Source of the DNA: JAGWRI01 sp036393095
GTDB lineage: Bacteria > Gemmatimonadota > Gemmatimonadetes > Gemmatimonadales > Gemmatimonadaceae
Direction: 5' to 3'
Length of the DNA stretch: 64,000 nucleotides
Assembly: GCA_036393095.1 (NCBI GenBank)
Contig: DASVWS010000012.1
Location: 30,831-94,830 of the forward strand
This document shows, piece after piece, positions 32,494 to 41,720 of the stretch. The position numbers and the translations under genes are program-made. Position 1 is the first letter of the stretch. Each line of letters starts with the position of its first letter. Under the pieces are notes generated by a model that ran no database searches, was not told where the DNA came from, and saw nothing but the letters and a program-made list of their open reading frames with translations.

Positions 32494-35259
32494 ATGAGCG
32501 GGCTTCCGATCTCCAGCGCATTCAACGACGGCTACATCGCCGAGCAGTACGAAGCGTTTCGCCGTGATCCGGCGTCGGTGGACGAGTCCTGGCGCCAGTT
32601 CTTTCGATTCGCGGAATCGCTGAGCGGCACGGCGGCGCCGGCGGCGCCGGCGGCGGGCGGATACGACGCCGAGCTGCTGCGCAAGGCGGCGGGCGCGGGC
32701 GCGCTGGTGGCGGCGATCCGCCGCTACGGCCACTTCGCGGTGCCCATCGATCCGCTCGGCTCGGCGCCCATCGGCGCCGCCGAATTGACGCCGGAGTATC
32801 ACGGCGTCACCGAGGCCGATCTGCGCGACGTTCCGGCCACGGCGCTGGGCGAGACGGAGGGCACGGCGGCCGACGTGGTCGCCAGGCGGCGGGCGTGGTA
32901 CCAGGGCGGGCTGGCATACGAGTTCGTGCACGTCAGCGACGAGCACGAGCGGCTCTGGATCCGCCGGCAAATCGAAACGGGCAGCTTCATGACGCCCCTG
33001 TCGGCGGAAGAGAAGACCGGGCTGCTTCGCCGGCTCTCCGAGGTCGAGGGGTTCGAGCGGTTCCTCGGCCTGGCGTTCGTGAACGCCAAGCGCTTCTCCA
33101 TCGAAGGCGTGGACGCGCTGGTGCCGATGGTCGATGAAGCCATTGCCCGCGGCGTCCGCAGCGGCGCGCGCGCGGTGGTGCTCGGCATGGCGCACCGCGG
33201 GCGGCTCAACGTGCTGCGGCACGTGCTGGACAAACCGGCGGCCGACCTGTTCGCCGAGTTCGCGGGCGAGCGCGTGTCGCCCGATCCCAACCGGTCGGGC
33301 GACGTCAAGTACCACCTCGGCTATCGCTCCGAGCGCCGGGTGGCCGACGCGACGGTCTCCGTGGAACTGGTGCCCAATCCCAGCCACCTAGAGCTGGTCA
33401 ATCCGGTGATGATGGGCGCGGCGCGCGCGCTGGAGCGCGATCCGGCGAATCCGCGCGAACGCAACGAGCGGCTGGTGCTGCCGATCTGCGTGCACGGCGA
33501 CTCGGCGTTCCCGGGCGAAGGGGTGGTGGCCGAGACCTTCAACCTGGCGCTCCTGCGCGGATACCGCGTGGGGGGCACGCTGCACATCATCACCAACAAT
33601 CAGGTCGGCTTCACCACCGACCCCACGGACGCACGCTCCACGCACTACGCGAGCGACCTGGCCAAGGGGTTCGAGGTGCCGATCGTGCACGTGAACGCCG
33701 ACGACATCGAGGCGTGCATCTACGCGGTGCGGCTGGCGACCATGTACCGCGACCAGTTCCACAAGGATTTTGTGATCGACCTCGTGGGGTACCGCCGGCA
33801 CGGGCACAACGAGGCCGACCAGCCGGCGTTCACGCAGCCCACGATGTACGAGATCATCAAGACGCATCCGACGGCGCGCGAAGTCTGGGGCGCGCGGCTG
33901 GTGCGCGAGCGCGTGGTCTCCGAAGCCGACGTCGAGGCGATGGCGAAGACCGTGGCCGACGAACTGGGCGAGCTCTTCAAGCGCGTCAAGGCGAAGCGGG
34001 AAGAGGAGGTCGGTGTGCCGCCGGAGCCGCATCCGCCGCGCCTCGAGCATCCCGACACCCGCGTGCCCGCCGACCGCCTGATCGCCCTCAACGCCGAGAT
34101 GCTGAGCTGGCCCGACGGGTTCACGCTGCACCCGACGCTGCAGCGCACGCTGGCGCGGCGGCGGGACGGGCTGCAGTCGGGCGGCATCGACTGGGGGCAC
34201 GGCGAGGCGCTGGCCTTCGGTTCGCTGCTCCAGGACGGCGTGGGCATTCGCGTGAGCGGGCAGGACACGGAGCGTGGAACGTTCTCCCACCGCCAGGCCG
34301 TGCTGCACGACGCGCGCACCGGCGAGACGTACACGCCGCTCGCCCACCTGAAGGGCGTCCGGGCGCCATTCAAGATCTACAATAGCCCGCTGTCCGAGCT
34401 GGCCGTCATGGGGTTCGAGTTCGGGTTCAGCACCGCGGCCGCGGGCGACCTGGTGCTGTGGGAGGCGCAGTTCGGCGACTTCGCCAACGTGGCGCAGCCG
34501 ATCCTGGACCAGTTCCTCTCGGCGAGCCATTCCAAGTGGGGGCAGGATTCGGGGCTCGTGCTCCTGCTGCCGCATGGCTACGAGGGACAGGGCCCGGAGC
34601 ACTCGAGCGCGCGGCTGGAGCGCTACCTGCAGCTCACGGCCGAAGAGAACATGTCGGTGGCGTACCTGTCCACGCCCGCCCAGTACTTCCACGTGCTGCG
34701 CCGCCAGGCGATGCGCCGCGTGCGCCGCCCGCTGGTGCTCATGCAGCCCAAGTCGCTGCTGCGGCTGCCGGCGGCGATGTCGACCCTGAAGGACTTCAGC
34801 GAGGCCCGATTCCAGCCGGTGCTCGACGATCCGGCAACCGCCGATCGGCGCCCGCAGGTGCGGCGCGTCGTGTTCTGCGCCGGGAAGATCTACTACGACA
34901 TGCTCGAGGCGCGGACCAGGGCGGGCGGCGAGGCCGCGGTCGCCCTCGTGCGCGTCGAGGAGCTGGCCCCCTGGCCCCACGACGCGATTGCCGGCATCGT
35001 GGACGCGTATCCCAACCTCGAAGACGTCGTGTGGGCGCAGGAAGAGCCGCGCAACATGGGCGCCTGGACGTACGTCTCGCCGCGGCTGCGGGCCTCCACG
35101 GGCACCCAGCTGCCGGTGCGGTACGTGGGACGTCCGGAACGCGCCAGCCCCGCCGAGGGTTATCCATCGGTGCATGCGGAGGAACAGGCGCGCATCGTGG
35201 GCGACGCGCTCACGCTCGCCGCCGCCGGTTCGTCCCGCCGCAGGACAGCGAAGGTCTAG
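32494..35259 (+). CDS. sucA: 2-oxoglutarate dehydrogenase E1 component
   Basis: A 921-residue thiamine-diphosphate enzyme of the TCA cycle that decarboxylates 2-oxoglutarate and passes the succinyl group to E2. N-terminal FNDGYIAEQYEAFRRDPASVDESWRQFF is the family E2-binding segment; the active-site core has GMAHRGRLNVL, SHLELVNPV, HGDSAFPGEGVVAETFNL, TNNQVGFTT and the C-terminal PHGYEGQGPEHSSARLERYLQL. An AAPAAPAAGG linker follows residue 45. Length fits SucA (about 930), not the longer Kgd fusion. sucB and lpd are not next to it. ATG at 32494 follows the kinase gene by 42 bases. Confidence 0.97.
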   Translation: MSGLPISSAFNDGYIAEQYEAFRRDPASVDESWRQFFRFAESLSGTAAPAAPAAGGYDAELLRKAAGAGALVAAIRRYGHFAVPIDPLGSAPIGAAELTPEYHGVTEADLRDVPATALGETEGTAADVVARRRAWYQGGLAYEFVHVSDEHERLWIRRQIETGSFMTPLSAEEKTGLLRRLSEVEGFERFLGLAFVNAKRFSIEGVDALVPMVDEAIARGVRSGARAVVLGMAHRGRLNVLRHVLDKPAADLFAEFAGERVSPDPNRSGDVKYHLGYRSERRVADATVSVELVPNPSHLELVNPVMMGAARALERDPANPRERNERLVLPICVHGDSAFPGEGVVAETFNLALLRGYRVGGTLHIITNNQVGFTTDPTDARSTHYASDLAKGFEVPIVHVNADDIEACIYAVRLATMYRDQFHKDFVIDLVGYRRHGHNEADQPAFTQPTMYEIIKTHPTAREVWGARLVRERVVSEADVEAMAKTVADELGELFKRVKAKREEEVGVPPEPHPPRLEHPDTRVPADRLIALNAEMLSWPDGFTLHPTLQRTLARRRDGLQSGGIDWGHGEALAFGSLLQDGVGIRVSGQDTERGTFSHRQAVLHDARTGETYTPLAHLKGVRAPFKIYNSPLSELAVMGFEFGFSTAAAGDLVLWEAQFGDFANVAQPILDQFLSASHSKWGQDSGLVLLLPHGYEGQGPEHSSARLERYLQLTAEENMSVAYLSTPAQYFHVLRRQAMRRVRRPLVLMQPKSLLRLPAAMSTLKDFSEARFQPVLDDPATADRRPQVRRVVFCAGKIYYDMLEARTRAGGEAAVALVRVEELAPWPHDAIAGIVDAYPNLEDVVWAQEEPRNMGAWTYVSPRLRASTGTQLPVRYVGRPERASPAEGYPSVHAEEQARIVGDALTLAAAGSSRRRTAKV

Positions 35260-35324
35260 CCGTAGGGCCGGGCGCCGCCGGCGCGCGGTCCGAGTGAACG
35301 TTCCCACCACCGGTTGAGTGTCGC

Positions 35325-37952
35325 GTGCGAACTCGGTTCATCGTTCTCGTTGCAGCTCTGGTCGTGGCGCCGCGCCTGCTGTCGGCTCAGGGACGCGGCG
35401 CTGCCGCACTCGGCGACGCCGTGGAAGGCCTCGGCGTCTCGGTGCGCGTGCTGATGATCGGCGCCCATCCCGACGACGAAGACACGCAGTTGATCGCCTA
35501 TCTGGCCAGGGGCCGCCACATCGAGACGGCCTACCTCTCGCTCACGCGCGGGGACGGCGGGCAGAACCTGATCGGCAACGAGCTCGGCCCGCTGCTCGGC
35601 ATGATTCGCACCGAGGAGCTGCTCGCGGCGCGGCGCATCGACGGCGGCCGGCAGTACTTCACCCGGGCCTACGACTTCGGGTTCTCGAAGACCGCCGACG
35701 AAACGTTCAAGCACTGGCCGCGCGATTCGATTCTCCGCGACATGATCAGCGTGATCCGCGCCTACCGGCCGCAGGTGATCATCTCGGTCTGGTCGGGCAC
35801 GCCGCGCGACGGCCACGGGCACCATCAGGTGGCCGGCATCCTGTCGCGCATCGCGTTCGACGAGGCCGCCGACACGGTGCGCTTCCCGCGGTCGGCCACC
35901 AACGGACTGGGCGCCTGGCAGCCGCTCGTGTTCTATCGTTCGGCGCGCCGCTTCCGCGGGCCCAGCGGCCCGATGGCCGGCGCCGTGCCGTTCGACGTCG
36001 GCGCGTACGACGTGCTCGAGGGCCGCACCTACGCGGCGATCGCCGCCGAGAGCCGGTCGCAGCACCGCTCGCAGGGACAGGGGAATGCGGCGCCCCTGGA
36101 GGCGGGGATCGACCACGTTCGCCTGGAGGTGGCGCTCCCGCCCGCCGACAGCGGCGATACGGCGACGCTCTTCCCGGGGATGGACACGAGCTTCGCGCGC
36201 TTTCACGCCCTGCCGCTGGCCGCGGCGGCGCGGGCCGCCGTGGATTCGCTGGACGCGGTGCGCGCCGAGATCGCCGCCCGCCTGAGCCTCGTGCATCCCT
36301 CCGGGATGGTGGCGCCGATCGCGCACTATCTGGCGCTGGTGCAGCGCGCGCAGGCCGGGGCCGCGCCGTGCGAAACCCCCGCCCTTCCCGTTCCCGCGTG
36401 CGCCGGCGCCATGGGCGACTACGCAACGACCATGAACGAGCAGGCGCGGCGCGCCAAGCGCGCGCTGCTGCTCGCATCGGGAGTACAGCTGCTGGCCACC
36501 GCGCCGCGCGATCTCATCGCCATCGGCGATCACGCACCGGTCACGATCACCCTCGTGAATCACGGGCGTTCGCCGGTCACGTTCCTGGGGCGGAACGGCG
36601 CGGCCGCGCCGCGCACCGTCGCGCCCGGGCAGATGACGGACGAGTCGTACGAGCTGGCGCCCGCCGGCGAGCCGACCCAGGCGTGGTGGCTGCGCTATCC
36701 GCTGGAGCACGACATGTTCCAGCTACGGGCGCCGGACGACACCACCGGCACGCCCGTGCCTGAGCTGCTCGAGGGCGACGACCGGGTGGAGAGTTCGGGC
36801 GTGCGGGTCGCGCTCGAAATCGCCGGCACGCGGTTCAGCGACGAGATCTCGCCGATCGTGCACCGGTATGCCGATCCGGCCAGCGGCGAGGTGGACAAGC
36901 CGATTGCGTTCGTTCCGCCGGTCAGCCTGCTGCTGGACCGGCAGGTCGAGTACGCGCGGGCCAACGCGCCGCTCGAACGCGTGGAGCGCGTGCACGTGCG
37001 CGCCGATGCGTCGTCGCCGCAGACGGTGACGGTCCGGCTGTCGCTGCCCGCGGGACTCGCGACCGACAGCGCGTCGCGCACGGTGACCCTGGCCACCGGG
37101 CAGGAAACGGAGCTCGACTTTCACGTGCACGGCACGCTGGCGCCCGGCGCACACACCATCGCGGCGTCCGCGACGAGCGGCGGCCAGATCTTCACCACCG
37201 GTTTCGTAGCGGTGGACTACCCGCACATCCGTACGCGGCGCGAGTACCGCAAGGCGGCGCTCACGGTGCAGGCGGTGAACGTCGATTACGCGCCGGGGAT
37301 GCGCATTGCCTACATCCCGGGCGTGGGCGACAACGTCGAACCCATGCTCGAAGAACTCGGCCTCTCCGTGGCCACGGTGACGCCCGAGCAGCTCGCGCAG
37401 ACCGACCTGTCGAAGTATGCGGCGGTCGTCGTCGGCCCGCGGGCGTTCGACGCCAGCGCCGTGCTGCGCGCGAACAACGGCCGGCTGCTCGCGTACGCGC
37501 GCGCCGGCGGCACGCTGGTGGAACAGTACGGCCAGTACGGCATGGCCAGCGCGGGGCTGCTGCCCTATCCCATCACCCTCGCGCGGCCCGCCGATCGCGT
37601 GACCGAAGAGGACGCGGCGGTCACGATCCTCGATCCGTCGTCGCCCATTCTCAACACGCCGAACCGGATCACGCCGGCCGACTTCGACGGCTGGGTGCAG
37701 GAACGGTCGACGTACATGCCGCACACCTTCGACGATCGCTACCACGCGATTCTGTCGATGCACGACACCGGCGAGCCGCCGAACGACGCGGGCATTCTCG
37801 TCGCGCCGCTCGGCAGGGGGACGTTCGAGTACGTGACGCTCACGTTCTTCCGCCAGCTGCCGGCGGGGAACCCGGGCGCGGCGCGGCTGTTCGTGAACGT
37901 CCTGTCGGCGAAGCAGAACGCGGCGTCCGCCGCCGGCCATCCGGTCCCCTGA
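35325..37952 (+). CDS. Secreted PIG-L family deacetylase with C-terminal GATase-like domain
   Basis: An 875-residue protein. Signal peptide (1-22, ending LLSAQ). Residues 40-250 are a PIG-L (LmbE-like) zinc deacetylase: AHPDDE at 47-52 and HGHH at 164-167 supply the metal ligands, and TRGDGGQN is the family motif. The middle (about 390-620) is beta-rich, with APG- and PAG-type repeats. Residues from about 650 to 770 resemble a class I glutamine-amidotransferase or ThuA-like fold (IAYIPGVGDNVEPML, YAAVVVGPRAFD). The start is a GTG. Its stop overlaps the next ATG (TGATG). Deacetylation of an N-acetyl sugar outside the cytoplasm is likely; substrate unknown. Confidence 0.88.
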   Translation: MRTRFIVLVAALVVAPRLLSAQGRGAAALGDAVEGLGVSVRVLMIGAHPDDEDTQLIAYLARGRHIETAYLSLTRGDGGQNLIGNELGPLLGMIRTEELLAARRIDGGRQYFTRAYDFGFSKTADETFKHWPRDSILRDMISVIRAYRPQVIISVWSGTPRDGHGHHQVAGILSRIAFDEAADTVRFPRSATNGLGAWQPLVFYRSARRFRGPSGPMAGAVPFDVGAYDVLEGRTYAAIAAESRSQHRSQGQGNAAPLEAGIDHVRLEVALPPADSGDTATLFPGMDTSFARFHALPLAAAARAAVDSLDAVRAEIAARLSLVHPSGMVAPIAHYLALVQRAQAGAAPCETPALPVPACAGAMGDYATTMNEQARRAKRALLLASGVQLLATAPRDLIAIGDHAPVTITLVNHGRSPVTFLGRNGAAAPRTVAPGQMTDESYELAPAGEPTQAWWLRYPLEHDMFQLRAPDDTTGTPVPELLEGDDRVESSGVRVALEIAGTRFSDEISPIVHRYADPASGEVDKPIAFVPPVSLLLDRQVEYARANAPLERVERVHVRADASSPQTVTVRLSLPAGLATDSASRTVTLATGQETELDFHVHGTLAPGAHTIAASATSGGQIFTTGFVAVDYPHIRTRREYRKAALTVQAVNVDYAPGMRIAYIPGVGDNVEPMLEELGLSVATVTPEQLAQTDLSKYAAVVVGPRAFDASAVLRANNGRLLAYARAGGTLVEQYGQYGMASAGLLPYPITLARPADRVTEEDAAVTILDPSSPILNTPNRITPADFDGWVQERSTYMPHTFDDRYHAILSMHDTGEPPNDAGILVAPLGRGTFEYVTLTFFRQLPAGNPGAARLFVNVLSAKQNAASAAGHPVP

Positions 37953-39001
37953 TGCGGACCTCCTTCCGGAATCTTCGCCGGACCGGCGCCGGCGTTCTCG
38001 CCCTCGCGCTCACCGCGTGCGCGCGAGATTCGCGTACGCCGCTCGTGGTGTACTCGCCGCACGGCAAGGACCTGCTGTCGTTCTACGAGAAGGCGTTCGA
38101 GGCCGTGCATCCCGACGTCGACGTGCAGTGGGTCGACATGGGGTCGCAGGACGTGCTCGACCGCCTGCGCTCCGAGAAGGCGAATCCGCAGGCCGACGTG
38201 TGGTTCGGCGCGCCCTCGGAGACGTTCGTGCGGGCAGCGAGCGAGGGGCTGCTCGAGGCGTACCAACCGAGCTGGGCCGCCGACGTGCCGCCCGATGCGC
38301 ACGACCCGCACGACCTGTGGTACGGCACGTATCTCACGCCGGAAGTGATCACCTACAATTCGCAGGCCGTCTCGGCGGCGGACGCCCCGCAGGACTGGGA
38401 CGACGTGCTCGACCCGAAGTGGAAGGGCAAGGTGATCATCCGCGATCCCATCGCGTCGGGGTCGATGCGCGCCATCTTCAGCGCGATCATCGCCCGTTCC
38501 ATCGCCCAGACGGGATCGGAGAAGGCGGGGTGGGACTGGCTGCGCCGCCTCGACGGGCAGACGAGCGAGTACACGCTGAATCCGACGCTCCTCTACCAGA
38601 AGCTGGGCCGCCAGGAAGGGCTCATCAGCCTCTGGGACATGCCCGACATCGCGCTGCTCAAGCAGCACTCGGAGTTCCCGCTGGCGTACGTGATTCCGAA
38701 GAGCGGCACGCCGCTGCTCGTCGATGCGATCGCGATCGTGAAGGGCGCCAAGCACCCCGAGCTGGCGCGCGAATTCTACGAGTTCGTGACCACGCAGCAG
38801 GCCCTGCTCGAAGCGGCGCGGCGGTTCGTGCGCATCCCCGTGCGCACCGACATTCCCGCCGACTCGCTCCCCGACTGGATCCGCGACGCGCGCGCCAGGA
38901 TCAAGCCGATGCAGCTCGACCGGCAGATGCTGGTGGACAGCACCGACACGTGGATGAAGTACTGGGACGCCAACATCCGGAACAGCGAGCGCGGGAAGTG
39001 A
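37952..39001 (+). CDS. ABC importer substrate-binding lipoprotein (iron/thiamine/polyamine type)
   Basis: A 349-residue periplasmic binding protein with a lipoprotein signal (VLALALTAC, Cys near 23). LVVYSPHGKDLLSFYEKAFEAVHP and QADVWFGAPSETFVRAASEGLLEAY are marks of the FbpA/AfuA/ThiB type II binding proteins, and VITYNSQAV and EGLISLWDMPDIALL line the cleft. The Tyr pair used for iron in FbpA is not plainly there, so the ligand could be iron, thiamine or an organophosphonate. Coupled to the deacetylase upstream and to the ATPase downstream (GTGA). Confidence 0.85.
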   Translation: MRTSFRNLRRTGAGVLALALTACARDSRTPLVVYSPHGKDLLSFYEKAFEAVHPDVDVQWVDMGSQDVLDRLRSEKANPQADVWFGAPSETFVRAASEGLLEAYQPSWAADVPPDAHDPHDLWYGTYLTPEVITYNSQAVSAADAPQDWDDVLDPKWKGKVIIRDPIASGSMRAIFSAIIARSIAQTGSEKAGWDWLRRLDGQTSEYTLNPTLLYQKLGRQEGLISLWDMPDIALLKQHSEFPLAYVIPKSGTPLLVDAIAIVKGAKHPELAREFYEFVTTQQALLEAARRFVRIPVRTDIPADSLPDWIRDARARIKPMQLDRQMLVDSTDTWMKYWDANIRNSERGK

Positions 39002-40083
39002 ACGAGCCGAGCGGGCTGCGCCTGGCCGGGGTGTCGCGCCGCTACGAAGGATCGGGACGCGGCGTCGAGGAGCTGTCGCTCGACGTCCGGCCCGGCGAGC
39101 TCATGGCGCTCATCGGCGCCTCGGGCTCCGGCAAGACGACCACGCTCCGCATGATCGCCGGATACGAGCCGCCCGACGGCGGGCGCCTCGCGCTCGTCAA
39201 CCGCGCCGGCGTCGAGCGGGACATCACGCGCGAGCCGCCGCAGCGGCGCGGATTCGGGATGGTGTTCCAGCACTATGCGCTCTTTCCGCACATGACGGTG
39301 CAGGGAAACGTGGCGTTCGGGCTCGAAGCGCGGCGCGTGCCGAAGGCGGAGCGGATGGCGCGCGCCGCCGAGGCGCTGGCAGGGGTGGGGCTCGCGGAAT
39401 ACGGGCCGCGCGCCGTGCAGGCGCTGTCCGGGGGCGAGCAGCAGCGCGTGGCGCTGGCCCGTGCCCTCGTCATCGAACCGAATGTCCTGCTGCTCGACGA
39501 ACCGCTGTCGAACCTCGACCCGACGCTGCGCCAGGCCACGCGCGACGAGCTGCGCGAGATGCTGCACCGCCTGCACGTGACGGTGATGTTCGTGACGCAC
39601 GACCAGGAGGACGCGTTCGCGGTGGCCGACCGTGTGGCGATGCTCTGCGCGGGGCGGCTGGAGCAGGTGGGCACGCCCGAGGAGCTGTACCAGGCGCCGG
39701 CATCCCACGTCGTGGCGAAGTTCGTCGGGCGGGCGGGCTTCGCGCCCGCGGTGGCCGACGGCGATTCGGCGGTGGTCACGCTGGGCGAGGTGAGCCAGCG
39801 CGTCCCGCTCGGTTCGCGGTCCGGCGCCGGGGCGCTGTGGGCGGTGATGCGGCCCGAGTCGCTGTCGGTGGTCGACCCGGCGGAGGCCGGCGTGTGGCGG
39901 GGGACGGTGCAGACGCGGCGGTTCGCCGGCGACCACTTCGTGTACCGCGTGGGTGAGATCGCCGGCGCGGTCGAGCCCCTCGAGGTAATGTGCGAGCACG
40001 GACGCTTCGCCGAGGGCGATGCGGTAGGCGTGCGGATGCGGCCGCGCCCCGTGGCCCTCGTGGCCGTGCGCCGCGGCTCATGA
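38998..40083 (+). CDS. ABC importer ATPase with TOBE domain
   Basis: A 361-residue ATPase: Walker A GASGSGKTT, Q-loop FGMVFQHYALFPHMTVQGNV, signature LSGGEQQRVALARAL, Walker B VLLLDEPLSNLDP, H-loop FVTHDQEDA, then a TOBE regulatory domain from about residue 265. This is the PotA/FbpC/CysA type. GTG start overlaps the binding-protein stop; its own stop overlaps the permease ATG (ATGA). Confidence 0.9.
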   Translation: MNEPSGLRLAGVSRRYEGSGRGVEELSLDVRPGELMALIGASGSGKTTTLRMIAGYEPPDGGRLALVNRAGVERDITREPPQRRGFGMVFQHYALFPHMTVQGNVAFGLEARRVPKAERMARAAEALAGVGLAEYGPRAVQALSGGEQQRVALARALVIEPNVLLLDEPLSNLDPTLRQATRDELREMLHRLHVTVMFVTHDQEDAFAVADRVAMLCAGRLEQVGTPEELYQAPASHVVAKFVGRAGFAPAVADGDSAVVTLGEVSQRVPLGSRSGAGALWAVMRPESLSVVDPAEAGVWRGTVQTRRFAGDHFVYRVGEIAGAVEPLEVMCEHGRFAEGDAVGVRMRPRPVALVAVRRGS

Positions 40084-41720
40084 ACAAGCGGTACACGGGG
40101 CTGGCCCTCGTCGTGCTGGCGCTCCTCGCGTGGAGCGTCGTCTATCCGAACGTCTCGGTCGTGGCGGGCACGTTCGTACACGGCCTGCGCGACTGGCGGA
40201 TCTTCTTCACCAGTCCGGCCGACCACGAAGCGCTGCTGAACACCATCATCATCGCGGTGGCCTCGGTAGCGGCGGCGGTGGCCATCGGCATCCCGCTGGC
40301 GTTCCTCCTCACGCGGTTCGAATTCCGCGGCCGCCGCTTCATGAGCGCGGTGGCCACGCTCCCGGCCGCGCTTCCGCCGCTCGTCGGCGTGATCGCCTTC
40401 ATGTTCCTGTACGGCGAGAGCGGCGTGGTGACGCGCGGCGTGCAGGCGCTGTTCGGGCTCAGCCGCGCCCCGTGGAGCTTCACCGGCATCTGGGCCATCG
40501 TCTTCGTACACGCGTACACGATGTACGTGTACGTCTTCCTCTTCGTCTCGGCGGGGCTCGAACGCTACGACTCGTCGCTCGACGAGGCGGCGGAGGGCCT
40601 GGGCGCGACGCCGGCGTTCCGCCTCCGGCGCGTCACGCTGCCGCTGCTCACGCCGTCGATCATCGGGTCGATGCTGCTCGTGTTCATGAGCGCGCTTGGC
40701 TCGTTCTCGGCGCCGTACATCTTCGGCGGCGGCGCGCGGGTGCTGAGCACGCAGATCCTCGTGTCGAAGCTGAACGGCTCAATGGGGATGGCATACGTGG
40801 AAACCGCCATGCTCGTGATCACCGCGGTGGTGGCGCTGGCCGTCCTGCGGTGGATCGAGCGGCGGCGCGAGTATGCGATGGCCGGCAAGGGCCGCGTCGC
40901 GCGCGCGGCCGTACGGTCGCGCTTCTGGCGGTGGGCAGCGCCCGCCGTCGCCGCCGTGGCCGTCGTGTTCCTCGTGCTGCCCCACGCGATGGTGGTGCTG
41001 GTGTCCTTCGCGCGCGACGGCGCGTGGACCACGCAGGTGCTGCCGCCGCAGTACACGCTCGACAACTTCCGCCGTCTCGCGACCGATCCCGATCTGCTGC
41101 AGCCGATCACCAACAGCGTGAGCATGGCGGCCATCGCGACCGGGGCCAACGTGGTCGTCTGCTTCCTGGCGGCGTACCTCCTGGTGCTCTCGCGGGCGCC
41201 GGGCAAGAAGCTGCTCGCCCTGCTCGTCGCGCTGCCGTGGGCGATTCCGGCCACCGCCATCGCCCTCGGGCTCGCCGCGACGTTCGACCGCAACTCGCTG
41301 GCCAGCGCCAGGCTGCTGCTCGTGGGCACCTTCTGGATCCTGCCGCTCGCGTATTTCATCCGGAACATTCCGGTCGTGACCAACGCGATCGAGGGCTCGC
41401 TGCGGCAGATGGATCCGACGCTGGAGGACGCGGCGCGCGGACTGGGCGCGTCGTGGACGCTCGCCATGCGCCGCGTGGTGCTGCCGGCGGCGCGCCCCGG
41501 CCTCGTGGCGGGCGGCATGCTGGCGGCGGTGGCGGCCGTGGGCGAGTTCGTGGCCAGCATCGTCCTCTACTCGCACGACAACCGTCCGATCTCGATGGAA
41601 ATCCTGTCGCAGCTCCGCGGCCTCTCGTTCGGCACCGCCGCGGCGTACAGCGTCCTGCTCATCGCGCTCGTGCTGGCCATCACGACCGGCGCCCGGTGGG
41701 CGGAGTCGAGAATGGCGTGA
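40080..41720 (+). CDS. ABC importer permease, two fused membrane domains
   Basis: A 546-residue permease with about twelve helices made of two tandem BPD_transp_1 domains. Each carries an EAA loop for the ATPase: DEAAEGLGATPAFRLRRVTLP (near residue 175) and EDAARGLGASWTLAMRRVVLP (near 445). Fused permeases of this sort are typical of FbpB, ThiP and related importers. Fourth gene of the coupled run that begins with the PIG-L gene. Confidence 0.92.
   Translation: MNKRYTGLALVVLALLAWSVVYPNVSVVAGTFVHGLRDWRIFFTSPADHEALLNTIIIAVASVAAAVAIGIPLAFLLTRFEFRGRRFMSAVATLPAALPPLVGVIAFMFLYGESGVVTRGVQALFGLSRAPWSFTGIWAIVFVHAYTMYVYVFLFVSAGLERYDSSLDEAAEGLGATPAFRLRRVTLPLLTPSIIGSMLLVFMSALGSFSAPYIFGGGARVLSTQILVSKLNGSMGMAYVETAMLVITAVVALAVLRWIERRREYAMAGKGRVARAAVRSRFWRWAAPAVAAVAVVFLVLPHAMVVLVSFARDGAWTTQVLPPQYTLDNFRRLATDPDLLQPITNSVSMAAIATGANVVVCFLAAYLLVLSRAPGKKLLALLVALPWAIPATAIALGLAATFDRNSLASARLLLVGTFWILPLAYFIRNIPVVTNAIEGSLRQMDPTLEDAARGLGASWTLAMRRVVLPAARPGLVAGGMLAAVAAVGEFVASIVLYSHDNRPISMEILSQLRGLSFGTAAAYSVLLIALVLAITTGARWAESRMA

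Noticed and set aside
32634..32660. Short tandem repeat GGCGCCGGC in sucA
   Set aside because: It encodes an Ala/Pro linker, common in E1 proteins of high-GC organisms; no sign of phase variation.
30208..33387. Minus-strand open frame of about 1060 codons opposite the ABC exporter, kinase and sucA
   Set aside because: Same antisense bias; no motif, and it crosses three well-supported genes.
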